Assembly (NCBI GenBank): GCA_011049465.1
Contig: DSBP01000017.1
Location: forward strand, 1-6,442
Direction: 5' to 3'
Length of the DNA: 6,442 nucleotides
Source: a bacterium
GTDB taxonomy: Bacteria; Oederibacteriota; PGYV01; DSBP01
Part shown: piece after piece, positions 1 to 6,442 of the stretch
Numbering within the stretch: the stretch's first letter is position 1
How the letters are laid out: each line of letters starts with the position of its first letter
The notes under the pieces: model-generated
Told to the model about the DNA's origin: nothing
Database searches by the model: none
The model's input: the letters and a program-made list of their open reading frames with translations, nothing else
Translations under genes and position numbers: made by a program

Positions 1-1
1 G

Positions 2-1291
2 CTTGGCAGCATAGGCAACCCTTTCCGCGGCATAAAAGGGCCGCAGATAATCATCCCGCCCATAAATACCGGGGTCAATATTTCAGGGATGATATCGCAG
101 GTAGTTGGCGGAGAAGGAACCTTATGCGAAAACATGGGCAACCTGTTTGACGATATAGAGGGGTTGTTGTCGAAAGAAAACGGCGTGGAAAAACCCGCGC
201 ACGGTGGAAATTTAAAGATAGCGGGGAGCGGTGCTGGCGCCAACATGCTGCTTGATTATATGACGGATTCGGGAAACAAGGAAACGATTGACAAAATCGC
301 GGGGCTGTCGCTGACAGGGATGCAGTTGGGCGGCGTGGACGTTGAGGCCATTACCGTGATAATGCAGGCGCAGGATATAACAAACAAGATGAGCATAGCG
401 CTTGCCCTGATATCCGCGATAAATATGATACCCAACCCCGCGTTCGCGGGCTACCTCGCGACAGGCGCCATGGGATACGCGCGCAGCTGGGGCGAGAGCG
501 CCATAAAAGCGCTGACATATCAGGCGCTTGATAACGTGATAAAAAATAATGACGCTGCGATAAATGAACTGGTAAGAAAACTGCCGGGCGGAAACAATTT
601 TCCCGGTTTTGCCGGCAGTGTAAATGCAGGAACGGTTTTTGAGCAAGTGTTTGGGTGTGAGGCGGAAACCGATTTTGACAAATTTTGGGAAAACTTCTGG
701 GAAAACACTGACTGGTGGGACCTGGCCGGAAAGGTGGCTGAATACACAGCGGGGTTTGAGAGCAACTCTGATATGGCGGGAAACAGCGTTTGGCTGAATG
801 AAGTGAGAAGCAGGACCGCGGATTTTGGGGATGTGCTTCAGCACATTGACAAGGTGCACATATCGGGTGCGTCCGGGAAAAAGGGCGCGAATATGACAGT
901 GGAAAGCGAGGCAATATCCCTGATATCACAGATATTAAGTTTGTTGAAGTTTATTCCCGAGCCGATAACGAATTCAATAGCGAATATAGGGCCCATAATT
1001 GTGAGCGTGCTGAACTCAACTGACGGAAACCTCTTCGGCACGCTTGAGAGCCAGCTTGGCAGGGACACGCCTCTTATGCGCTCGCTTGAAAGCAGCGGAA
1101 AGGCGGCGTTTAAAGAGCTGGATGTGTCAAATATGCCGTCGCTTCCCTTTAACCTGCCGATAGATTTCAAGATAATTCCCTTTATGGGCGATGTGTTTAA
1201 TCAGGTCTTAAAAAGCCCGGCATTTGGCCGCGGGCCGCAGGCAGACCCGGGAAAGATACTGGCTGAAATGTGCGAGCCGGGAGAGCTGGGC
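2..1291 (+). other. Lipase-like alpha/beta-hydrolase domain, probably divergent or inactive
   Basis: Residues about 1-430. A strand followed by AGSGAGA (74-80) reads as a nucleophile elbow of the small-x-Ser-x-small type, with S76 as candidate nucleophile in the place of the usual GHSMGG. The following GLSLTGMQLGG (101-111) sits where lipases have the TLGTPHxGS strand. DMAGNSVWLNEV (257-268) resembles the 'SPFL..LN' segment that precedes a late core strand, here KVHISGAS (284-291). Between them lies a long, partly hydrophobic, Trp-rich insertion (about 115-255) in the position of a lid. STDGNLFGTLESQ (339-351) resembles the segment carrying the catalytic Asp (D341). IPFMGDVFNQVLKSP (392-406) resembles the catalytic His segment, but Met (395) is present where His is expected. 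Family membership is inferred from the order and spacing of these motifs. It may be a binding pseudo-enzyme, or an active enzyme whose His lies elsewhere (for example H281 or H286). The first strand may begin upstream of the window. Confidence 0.55.
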
Positions 1292-4200
1292 ATATTTTAT
1301 CCCTACAAAGTGACAGTGACAGCCGCTGACCCGCAGTTTCCCAACTACAACGGCTGGCTCGTCGGCGTCACCACGGACAAGACATTTATCCGTGTTGAGG
1401 GCTGGGCGTCTGATTACCTGCCGCAGTTTCTGCAGGTTTACGCGAGGGCAGGCAGCGGCCCGATAGTCACTACAGTGCTCAAGCTTGACACAACGCTGAT
1501 GACAACAGAGGACGGGAACAGGGGCAAGGCGGACTGGGCGCTTGATGTGCCGCTGCAAAACGCGGGGAAGAATGTCGTTCGGGTCTGGACCGTGAACGCG
1601 GGCGGAAACAGGGTTCAGACAGAGTTTTTGGCCTATCTTGTCGGCACAACATTTCCGCAGGAGGGCAGCAGGGCAGTGCCTGTCTCGTCCTTTATCTGGC
1701 GCGCGTATGACAGGTTCTTCCCCGGGCCAAAGCCCGCTGCTGAGGGCGGCGGGATGATAAACTTCCTCAACGCGCGGCCGGGCGAGGACCCGCTCTCTGA
1801 CATATTCATAAGGACGGAAGCAGTGGGCAGGGAGATACGCGTATTTTACCCGGACAACACCCCAAACCCTGACCTTGTGCTTGTTGACGAGGATGGCAAT
1901 CCCATAAACAGCGTGCCTGAGAGCGGTAAATTCAGGTTCAGGCTTAAGAACAAATACACGGGCAAATCATTTATAACCGTAATGGGCTCAGCGGACGCGC
2001 TCGGGTTCAGGGACTGGCAGCTGGATTACAAGTGGGAGCAGGAGGGCGGCGAGGGCACTGACTGGAAGAAAATCGCCTCGTCAAACACTCCAAAAGAGGG
2101 GCCGCTCTTTCAGGTCATGCACGCGTGGGACGTGTGGGCAAAACGGCTCTACGGCCCGTTCAGGATACGGACGCTGATAACCGACACAAACCTCAACTAT
2201 GAGGCGGAGCAGAAGGATGAGGCGCTCTTTACCATAGGCACGCCCATAGACAGGGAAAACGAGTATCCCACTATTGTATCCGACCCGTATTACAAATTTC
2301 AGCTTCTTGTGCCGGAGAACGCGGTAAAGGAGACGGAATATGTGAATGTTTACAGCGAGAACACAGAGCCGCTTGTGCCGCTTATGAACAGCGCCTACTC
2401 GCTTATCACTTCGAAATACGGCATATACCCGGCGCTTGACAGCGCGAGGCTGGAACCCGGCTCAGAACTCATGATAACAATAAAATATACGGATACGGAC
2501 CTTGAGCTGTCCGGAACAATCGACGAAATATTCGGGCTTGAGCAGGGAGATGCCTCTTACGACTATAGCGGGCAGAGGGAAAAGGCAAAGAGGATAGTGG
2601 AGCAGAATCTGGGCATATACAGGGAGACGGGCGTGTATGACCCGCTGATGTCCGTTACAAGGACAGCGAGGGAACTGCTCAAAGGCACGCAGATTCCGCT
2701 CGGCACATATACCGCGTTCACGAGGACGGCTGAGGCAAGGGGCTCTTATTTCCTCCTGCCCGCGGCAACGGGGCCTGTATTCAGGACGCCGCCTTACGCG
2801 TCGCCCTTCATATTCAACCCTGAGGACGCGTCAAAGGGCCGCCTTGAGACCGCCATATATTTCAAGCCCATGGCAGCCACGTCAAAATATGTTTACGCTT
2901 CCGTCACAATAAAGGACGCGAGAGGGACGAGGGTGGTGAGGGAGCTTTATGACGGAATAGGGAAAAAAGAGGGGATTGAACTCAAATACGCGGGCAAATA
3001 CGGAGACATAGACGAATTCAGGGGGCGGAAACACTGGTTTTATAATTACGAATATGACGCGGAATCGCCTTCGTCGTACAGGCGCGTGCTTGACGCGCCC
3101 GCGTCCGGAATCGGGTGGGACGGCATAGGAAAGAGGGCGGACGGAACCACGGGCTATGTGGAAGACGGCGCGTACAAGGCGTATATAACGCTGATGGACA
3201 GTTTCGGGAACAGCACGACCGGCACCTGCATGATAGTGAAGGGAAGGATAGTGCCGGTGATATCGCAGATAGGCGGCCTGGCCGCGGCAGACGGGATGGA
3301 GCTGTCCGCTGAAGGCGCAAGCGGGATTATGGCGGTGGCGGGAACAGCCACGGGCGGCGAGGCGTACAGGGGATATATGGTGGGTTACAGGGCCTCGGGA
3401 TATGAGCCGGAGGAGACAGAGGAGGATATGGCCCTGGGCTATACTATGCTGGGCATAGATACGGGCAGGGCGGGTGAGAGCGCTGTCCGCGCCGCGCTTA
3501 ACCTACAGGTGACGGACGGCAAGCTGGCTGACTGGGACATAACAGAGCTTCATAACGGGCAGTATGACCTCGCGCTTTTTATTCTCGGTGAAGATGAGGA
3601 GGGGGAGATAAAACCGGTGGACAGGGCAGAGATAAAGGGGATAAGGATTAACAACCCCGAAGGGATATATAATATGAGGGCAGGGCCGAATCCTTTTACT
3701 GCCGGCGTAACGCTCACAGCCAATGTGAACCTGCCCCATTTCGGGGATGTGGCCTTCACAATAGCCGATATGGACGGCAATACCGCGGCAGTGCTTGAGG
3801 GAGAGCACATATCAGGGGTGAAATACGGCGTTTTCTGGGATGGAAGCGGCGCTGATTACGGGTATTATGATGTTTTTGTCATGGCAGAAGGAGCCTCCGC
3901 GTCAATGCTGATAAGGAAAGTGCCGAACCTCATAAACCTGGCGGTCACTTCGCCCGCGCCGGGAACGGCAATAACAGCCGCCGCGCAGGTAAGGGGCGAC
4001 GCGTATGTGGAGGACGCGGCAGGAGAGACAATACCGGCGAGGATGGAGTATTATGAGCTCTTCGCGGCAAAGGACAGCGGGGAGTGGAAGCTGATGAGAA
4101 AGAGCGATGTTGAGGTGAGGGCAGGGGTTTTTGCCGAGGCGGGCATGGATATGCTGAACAGCGGGACGCTGAATTTTAAGCTGGCTGTCCATGACAACGC

Positions 4201-6442
4201 GGGCAACTCGCGCGCTGTTGAGAGCGGGGAGATAGAGACGGGCCTTGTCGTGTTGTTAAGGGCTGAACCGGGCATAATAATAAAGGACGGAACCGACAAA
4301 ACCGTGATGAGTTATTATTTTAACAAGGACATGGATGATGTGTCGTTGAGAATAGAGAAGGCTGACGGCAGCGGAGTGTTCAGGGAATTCGCCGTCGCGC
4401 CGGAAGGGAAAAAGGCCGGGGAGCACAGGGCTGAATGGGACGGCAGGAACAGCAGCGGCAGTTACGGAGAGGCAGGCGCCTACAACGCGGTGCTGAGCGC
4501 GGGCCGGGGACAGGAAACAAGAAACTTGGCACGGGCCGTCTCCCTGCTGGAACGGGCCGAAGAGACGGTCGTAGTGCCGGATATGCGGGCGGAGCAACAG
4601 TTCGGGCGCGAAAAAACACAGACTTTCATCGTGCCGTTTGACCAGACAGCGAGGTATATGATAACGACGGGCAGCACTTTTTTTTATACTTATTACTGGT
4701 ATATTAAAATTGACGGCAATATGGTTGATTCAGGTAATATGGCTATTAGTTGGAGGAGTATTGATTTGTATAAAGGGCAGGTTGTGGAGCTTTATACAGA
4801 GGCGAGCGCAGGCATTATGAATTATATCGATATGATTTTCGAATACAACAAATGGAAAGAGATCGGCCCCATACAGGTGCACGATGTCCCGCGCCCCTAT
4901 TTTGATTTCAGGGCAAGCGCGTACGGGATGTACGACATCCCCGTGCCGGTTACATATACAGTAACAGCGTATTCTTGGGAAAATTGGATGCACGAGCATA
5001 CAGTATACGTGGAATGTTCTGTAAAGGCAACGTGGGATCATGGAACTGATGTGAGTTATTTTAACGAGGGGAGTTTTGTAGTTCCGTATAACCAAACAAT
5101 ACGTTATTCAGCTGATGCAGAAAACTGTCTTTCTAACGATCATGAGTGGTGGATTTACGTGAATGGCTTCCAGTTTGATTACGGAAATGAGGATGCGTGG
5201 AATAGATATCGTACTGTTAGTAAAGGGGATGTAGTATCTTATAAAGTGAAAGCAAAACGTCCTTGGATTTGCGTTGAGAACCCAACGACTACAATAATGG
5301 TATGGTATAACAATCAGAGGCCGCAGGATGTTTCGCATACGGCTGCGACGGGAAGCGGTTACGGGCAGGAAGTCTTATTTTCGCACAGAACTGCCTCACA
5401 GCCGTTTTCTGTCAGCATAAGCGCGAAAAAAACCAGTGATTGGGACGACAAACCGGAACACGGCATAATTTTTAATCCTTATTATGAGCCGAATAATACA
5501 ATAAACGCATCCAGCAGCGGCGGCTGGAAACCTGAAGTTAAGTATGGTATTGGCGCGGTTTATAACGGCCTCACGGGTTGGGGTGTGAATATTTCTCCTG
5601 AAGGCAGTTCGTATAAGGACGGGCCGGCAAAGAATTATGGCGTTCAGATGGGCACGATAACGCACGGGTTCAGCAATACAACGACTGTCAAATACACCGC
5701 ATGGATAAAAGAGGATTTGTTGTTTAAATCACCCGCTATAAAGACAATAACAATAGATTCGTTTGATGAGCATGTCGAGTATTTTTTATTCGCGCAGGAT
5801 ACCGGGTTGGGGGTACAGCTGGACAGCAGCCAAGCCAGAAATCGTCTTGACATAGATCTTGAGCGGCATAACCGTTCAACCGGAAGATGGCAGCGACAAA
5901 GTATGGATTATGACAACGGCCGGTGGATGTATAATTATGAATGTGTAAAGGATGCGGAATATCGGCTTATAATTAAGAAAAGACAGACGGGAGATACTGA
6001 TTCATACAGCATTAACTTGCTTGTTGATGAGTATTTCGGCAGTTACAGGAAATACGACTATGTTGAAGTGCCTATGCTGCCGCGCGGACAAGGGCAAAGC
6101 GCTGAAGCCGAGATAAAAATTGAAAAAAAAGAAAATGAGACAGCGGTTGTGGTGGTGTTGGGCGCGCAGTTTATACGTGATAGTGGGAGTGTGACCGGAA
6201 GCGTCTTGATTGTTGACACGGCAGGGACGACGCGGGGTGCGATAAATCATTCCGGCGGATGGGACAGCACCCAAAGCATGAATGTCACCTTGAACAAGGC
6301 GGACGGGCCGTTTGAACTGCGCGTTATCAGGACGAGCCGCAGGGGGCAAATAAAGGCTTTTGTCCTGTATGACAGCAGCAGTAAAACGATGCTTAAAAGC
6401 CACACCTTAGGCACTGCATCTTGGAATAATACAATATACTAC
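2..6442 (+). CDS. Giant multidomain surface/extracellular protein, internal fragment (both ends outside the window)
   Basis: One frame stays open for 2147 codons with no stop, while the other frames are broken by stops. The translation is protein-like throughout: alternating beta-strand patterns, recurring motifs and few cysteines (about eight). Domains in order: lipase-like alpha/beta-hydrolase (about 1-430), Ig-like (434-552), beta-rich linker (553-655, unassigned), module A1, ZU5-like region, then FlgD-type and A-type modules alternating to residue 1503, two tandem 150-residue units, an Asn/Ser/Thr-rich stretch, a PPC-like domain and a truncated end region. Such module strings are known from exported, surface-anchored or adhesive proteins, so I infer an extracellular location; the signal peptide and any anchor would lie outside the window. 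No convincing transmembrane helix is seen. I do not recognise a named orthologue and cannot assign a specific substrate. Start and stop codons, promoter and ribosome binding site are not in view. The coding call is very secure; the function is not. Confidence 0.96.
1301..1657 (+). other. Bacterial Ig-like domain after the hydrolase region
   Basis: Residues 434-552. The segment runs from YPYKVTVTAADPQ through TFIRVEGWASD to LQNAGKNVVRVWTVNAGGN and ends at AYLVG. This is the strand order of bacterial Ig-like domains of the Glucodextran_B or Big type: 'v.v.G.a.d' early, and 'l..G.N.v.v...n..GN' near the end. Such domains act as rigid spacers or carbohydrate-binding elements in secreted proteins. 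No catalytic residue is expected. The next 100 residues (553-655) remain beta-rich (for example EIRVFYPDN, LVLVDEDGNPI and FRFRLKNKYTG), but I cannot assign them to a family. Confidence 0.6.
1967..2206 (+). repeat. Module A1: 'GxA...Y...W..i...L..WD...L..G.y.lr' beta-sandwich repeat
   Basis: Residues 656-735. The signature elements are FITVMGSADALGF (657-669), DWQLDY (671-676), W688 with KKIASS, AWDVWA (708-713) and GPFRIRTLITDTN (718-730). This is the pattern of an Ig-like repeat often seen in large secreted bacterial proteins and before RHS repeats: a 'GTA' strand, an aromatic 'y.vey' strand, 'W..I', then 'L..WD...L.dG.YtLrl...D'. Two further diverged copies (A2, A3) follow later in the protein. 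Identity between copies is low, so the relationship rests on motif order. Confidence 0.55.
2282..2719 (+). other. ZU5-like beta domain between modules A1 and B1
   Basis: Residues 761-906. YKFQLLVPENAVKETEYVNV (764-783) matches the 'v.IP.gAl..~t.i.v' opening of ZU5-like bacterial domains. It is followed by EP-PLVPL, YGIYPALDSARLEPGSEL (806-823) and MITIKYTDTDLE (824-835), the usual 'y.i.P.g..l..p..ltl.Y.d.dl' segment. NLGIYRETGVYDPL (869-882) and IPLGTYTAF (898-906) fit the closing 'l.iyr....W..l.....~v.a.i..~gtYa'. A charged helix-like insert (about 840-868) interrupts the segment. The family assignment is from memory of motif order, not from a search. In known proteins these domains are structural or protein-interaction modules. 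Confidence 0.45.
2798..3226 (+). repeat. Module B1: FlgD-type Ig domain with an insertion
   Basis: Residues 933-1075. It opens with SPFIFNPEDASKGRLETAIY (934-953), where 'F.P...g..t.i.Y' is the usual start of FlgD-type or gliding-type Ig domains. VTIKDARGTRVVREL (967-981) is the central 'v.I.d..G..vr.L' strand pair. GWDGIGKRADG (1038-1048) and DGAYKAYITLMDSFGN (1055-1070) are the diagnostic 'WDG....G....G.Y...v...D..G' end. About 55 residues, rich in Lys, Tyr and acidic residues (982-1037), are inserted before the WDG motif, making the unit longer than the roughly 80 residues of B2. These modules are structural and common in very large exported bacterial proteins. Confidence 0.65.
3314..3616 (+). 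repeat. Module A2: second A-type repeat, with an acidic insertion
   Basis: Residues 1105-1205. IMAVAGTATGGEAYRGYMVGY (1109-1129) matches the opening of A1, and DGKLADWDITELHNGQYDL (1172-1190) followed by ALFILGEDEEG matches its end closely. The 'W..I' part in the middle is lost and replaced by an acidic stretch around EPEETEEDM and a poorly conserved segment. The copy is diverged but its ending is the best example in the window of the 'L..WD...L..G.Y.L.l....D..G' signature. Confidence 0.6.
3656..3895 (+). repeat. Module B2: FlgD-type Ig domain with PNPF motif
   Basis: Residues 1219-1298. This is the cleanest FlgD-type unit: PNPFTAGVTL (1229-1238), VAFTIADMDGNTAAVLEG (1250-1267) and YGVFWDGSGADYGYYDVFV (1275-1293). 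It follows the family pattern 'PNPF.....i...l......v.i.d..G..v..l.......g.....WDG.......G.Y...v'. In Bacteroidota and some candidate phyla a similar domain is often C-terminal and associated with export; here it is internal, so it is more likely a repeated structural module. The end is shorter than usual because the loop after WDG is only five residues. Confidence 0.75.
3944..4216 (+). repeat. Module A3: third A-type repeat
   Basis: Residues 1315-1405. The order is AAAQVRGDAYVED (1326-1338), MEYYELFAAKDSGEWKLMRK (1348-1367), VRAGVFAEAGMDML (1372-1385), then SGTLNFKLAVHDNAGNS (1387-1403). The Tyr-rich strand followed by W1362 and the 'G...l.l.v.D..GN' ending match A1 and A2, although the WD pair is replaced by MD (1382-1383). 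It lies directly between B2 and B3, which keeps the A-B alternation. Confidence 0.55.
4259..4510 (+). repeat. Module B3: third FlgD-type Ig domain
   Basis: Residues 1420-1503. IIIKDGTDKTVMSYYFNKDM (1425-1444) gives the first strands, VSLRIEKADGSGVFREF the central pair, and GEHRAEWDGRNSSGSYGEAG (1473-1492) with AYNAVLSAG (1493-1501) the WDG ending. No PNPF is present. Directly after it comes GRGQETRNLARAVSLLERAE, which looks like a short helical linker, has Arg codons CGG and AGA rather than AGG, and lies just before the C-terminal block of different composition. Confidence 0.65.
4562..4993 (+). repeat. Tandem unit C1 of a 150-residue repeat
   Basis: Residues 1521-1664. Landmarks are ETVVV (1521-1525), TFIVPFDQTARY (1541-1552), YWYIKIDGNMVDSG (1565-1578), DLYKGQVVELYTEAS (1588-1602), MIFEYNKW and VTYTVTAYSWENWMHEH. 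The strand pattern suggests a jelly-roll or paired beta-sandwich. Each landmark recurs 145 to 154 residues later in unit C2. I do not recognise the family. The underlying DNA is much more AT-rich than the A/B region, especially around bases 4680-4800. No catalytic motif is apparent; binding through the exposed Trp and Tyr residues is only a guess. Confidence 0.6.
4994..5455 (+). repeat. Tandem unit C2 of a 150-residue repeat
   Basis: Residues 1665-1818. HTVYV (1666-1670), SFVVPYNQTIRY (1691-1702), WWIYVNGFQFDYG (1716-1728), SKGDVVSYKVKAK (1740-1752), IMVWYN (1765-1770) and VSISAKKTSDWDDKPEH match the landmarks of C1. From VP(F/Y)(D/N)QT to KGxVV the offset to C1 is exactly 150 residues with no gap. 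C2 has three cysteines (1672, 1709 and one in PWIC) that C1 lacks. It uses CGT and AGA for Arg where the earlier part of the gene uses AGG. Function unknown. Confidence 0.6.
5456..5743 (+). other. Unassigned Asn/Ser/Thr/Gly-rich region between C2 and the PPC-like domain
   Basis: Residues 1819-1914. The stretch contains FNPYYEPNNTINASSSGGWK and YGIGAVYNGLTGWGVNISPE, then MGTITHGFSNTTTVKYTAW. It is polar, glycine-rich and aromatic, with short strand-like segments. It begins with EH like the start of unit C2 (offset 154), so it could hold a decayed third C unit, but the VP(F/Y)(D/N)QT and KGxVV landmarks are absent. I do not recognise a domain. Confidence 0.4.
5744..6028 (+). other. PPC-like (pre-peptidase C-terminal type) beta domain
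   Basis: Residues 1915-2009. DSFDEHVEYFLFAQDTGLGV (1919-1938) fits the 'd.vd.y.f....g..v.v.l' opening of PPC domains. LDIDLERHNRSTGRW then fits 'DlDL.l......', followed by YECVKDAEYRLIIKKRQTG and DSYSINLLVD (2000-2009), which fit the 'a.~Y.i.v......~~Y.l.v' end. PPC domains are non-catalytic beta-sandwiches found in secreted peptidases and adhesive proteins. The assignment is by motif order and length (about 95 residues, near the family norm). Confidence 0.5.
6104..6442 (+). other. C-terminal beta-rich region, cut by the window edge
   Basis: Residues 2035-2147. Strand-like segments AEIKIEKKENETAVVVVLG, SVLIVDTAG, MNVTLNKADGPFELRVIR and IKAFVLYDSSSK suggest another beta-sandwich, possibly related to the preceding PPC-like domain (the 'GPFELRVIR' strand resembles its closing strand). 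I cannot name the family. GC is high again here (about 62% in the line from 6181). The domain does not visibly end before base 6442. Confidence 0.4.

Noticed and set aside
389..481. Hydrophobic stretch at residues about 130-160 as a transmembrane helix
   Set aside because: It is broken by Asn, Pro-Asn-Pro and Gly, and its position fits the lid insertion of the lipase-like region better than a membrane span.
580..619. 8-base inverted repeat (ACTGCCGG / CCGGCAGT) with a 24-base loop
   Set aside because: It lies in coding sequence, has no T-run, and a short GC-rich match of this size is common by chance at this base composition.
905..1018. Hydrophobic stretch at residues about 302-339 as a membrane hairpin
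   Set aside because: It contains interspersed Ser, Asn, Lys and Glu-Pro and looks like amphipathic helices plus a core strand of the hydrolase-like region.
1967..2206. RHS/YD-repeat toxin identity, since A-type modules often precede RHS repeats
   Set aside because: No YD repeats or RHS core motif appear anywhere in the 2147 residues; only downstream sequence could show them.
3115..4641. Two short plus-strand frames (3115-3312 and 4435-4641)
   Set aside because: They are in a different frame from the main gene, low in complexity (Gly/Arg-rich), and overlap the clear WDG modules B1 and B3 encoded in the main frame.
4678..4685. T8 run as an intrinsic terminator
   Set aside because: No GC-rich stem immediately precedes it, and the reading frame continues for at least 580 codons after it.
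4500..4700. A frameshift or gene fusion artefact at the composition change
   Set aside because: The same frame encodes module B3 before it and unit C1 after it, and C1 aligns with C2 without gaps, so the frame is intact across the junction.
212..6403. Many minus-strand open frames of 65-215 codons across the window (for example 212-859 and 6002-6403)
   Set aside because: They lie wholly opposite the long plus-strand frame, their translations are Arg/Ser/Pro/His-rich without domain patterns, and they are expected shadows of GC-biased codon use on the other strand.
1..6442. A multi-gene defence, biosynthetic or mobile system
   Set aside because: Only one gene is present, with no transposase, nuclease, phage or tRNA signature and no direct repeats of array type.

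Overview
The window is the inside of one very large protein-coding gene. The + strand frame beginning at base 2 is open from the first complete codon to the last (2147 codons, bases 2-6442) with no stop. Neither the start codon nor the stop codon is in view, so the protein is larger than 2147 residues (above roughly 235 kDa). I see no other gene, RNA gene, mobile element or CRISPR array. Short open frames on the minus strand and in the other plus frames are shadows of this gene.

The product looks like a multidomain exported or cell-surface protein: few cysteines, mostly short beta-strand patterns, and a string of Ig-like or jelly-roll modules. In order (residues numbered from base 2) I read: a divergent lipase-like alpha/beta-hydrolase region (about 1-430); a bacterial Ig-like domain (434-552); an unassigned beta-rich linker; module A1 (656-735); a ZU5-like region (761-906); FlgD-type Ig module B1 (933-1075); module A2 (1105-1205); B2 (1219-1298); A3 (1315-1405); B3 (1420-1503); a tandem pair of about 150-residue units C1 and C2 (1521-1818); a Ser/Asn/Thr-rich stretch; a PPC-like domain (1915-2009); and a last beta-rich region cut by the window edge. 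The middle is therefore an A-B-A-B-A-B alternation, and the C-terminal third is a different architecture.

Base composition also changes. Before about base 4600 sampled 60-base lines are near 57-62% GC, with Ile mostly ATA and Arg mostly AGG. From about 4660 to 5300 sampled lines fall to 25-45% GC, and CGT, AGA and ATT become common. GC is high again in a sampled line near 6200. The C1/C2 block may thus have a different origin.

The organism is probably a bacterium. Heavy ATA and AGG use at moderate GC, together with FlgD-type Ig, ZU5-like and PPC-like modules in a giant protein, recalls uncultured candidate phyla such as Omnitrophota, Elusimicrobiota or Goldbacteria. That is an impression from codon style and architecture, not an identification. 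A role in surface attachment or binding of an extracellular polymer is plausible but not shown; the lipase-like part may be catalytically dead. No multi-gene system can be claimed from this window.
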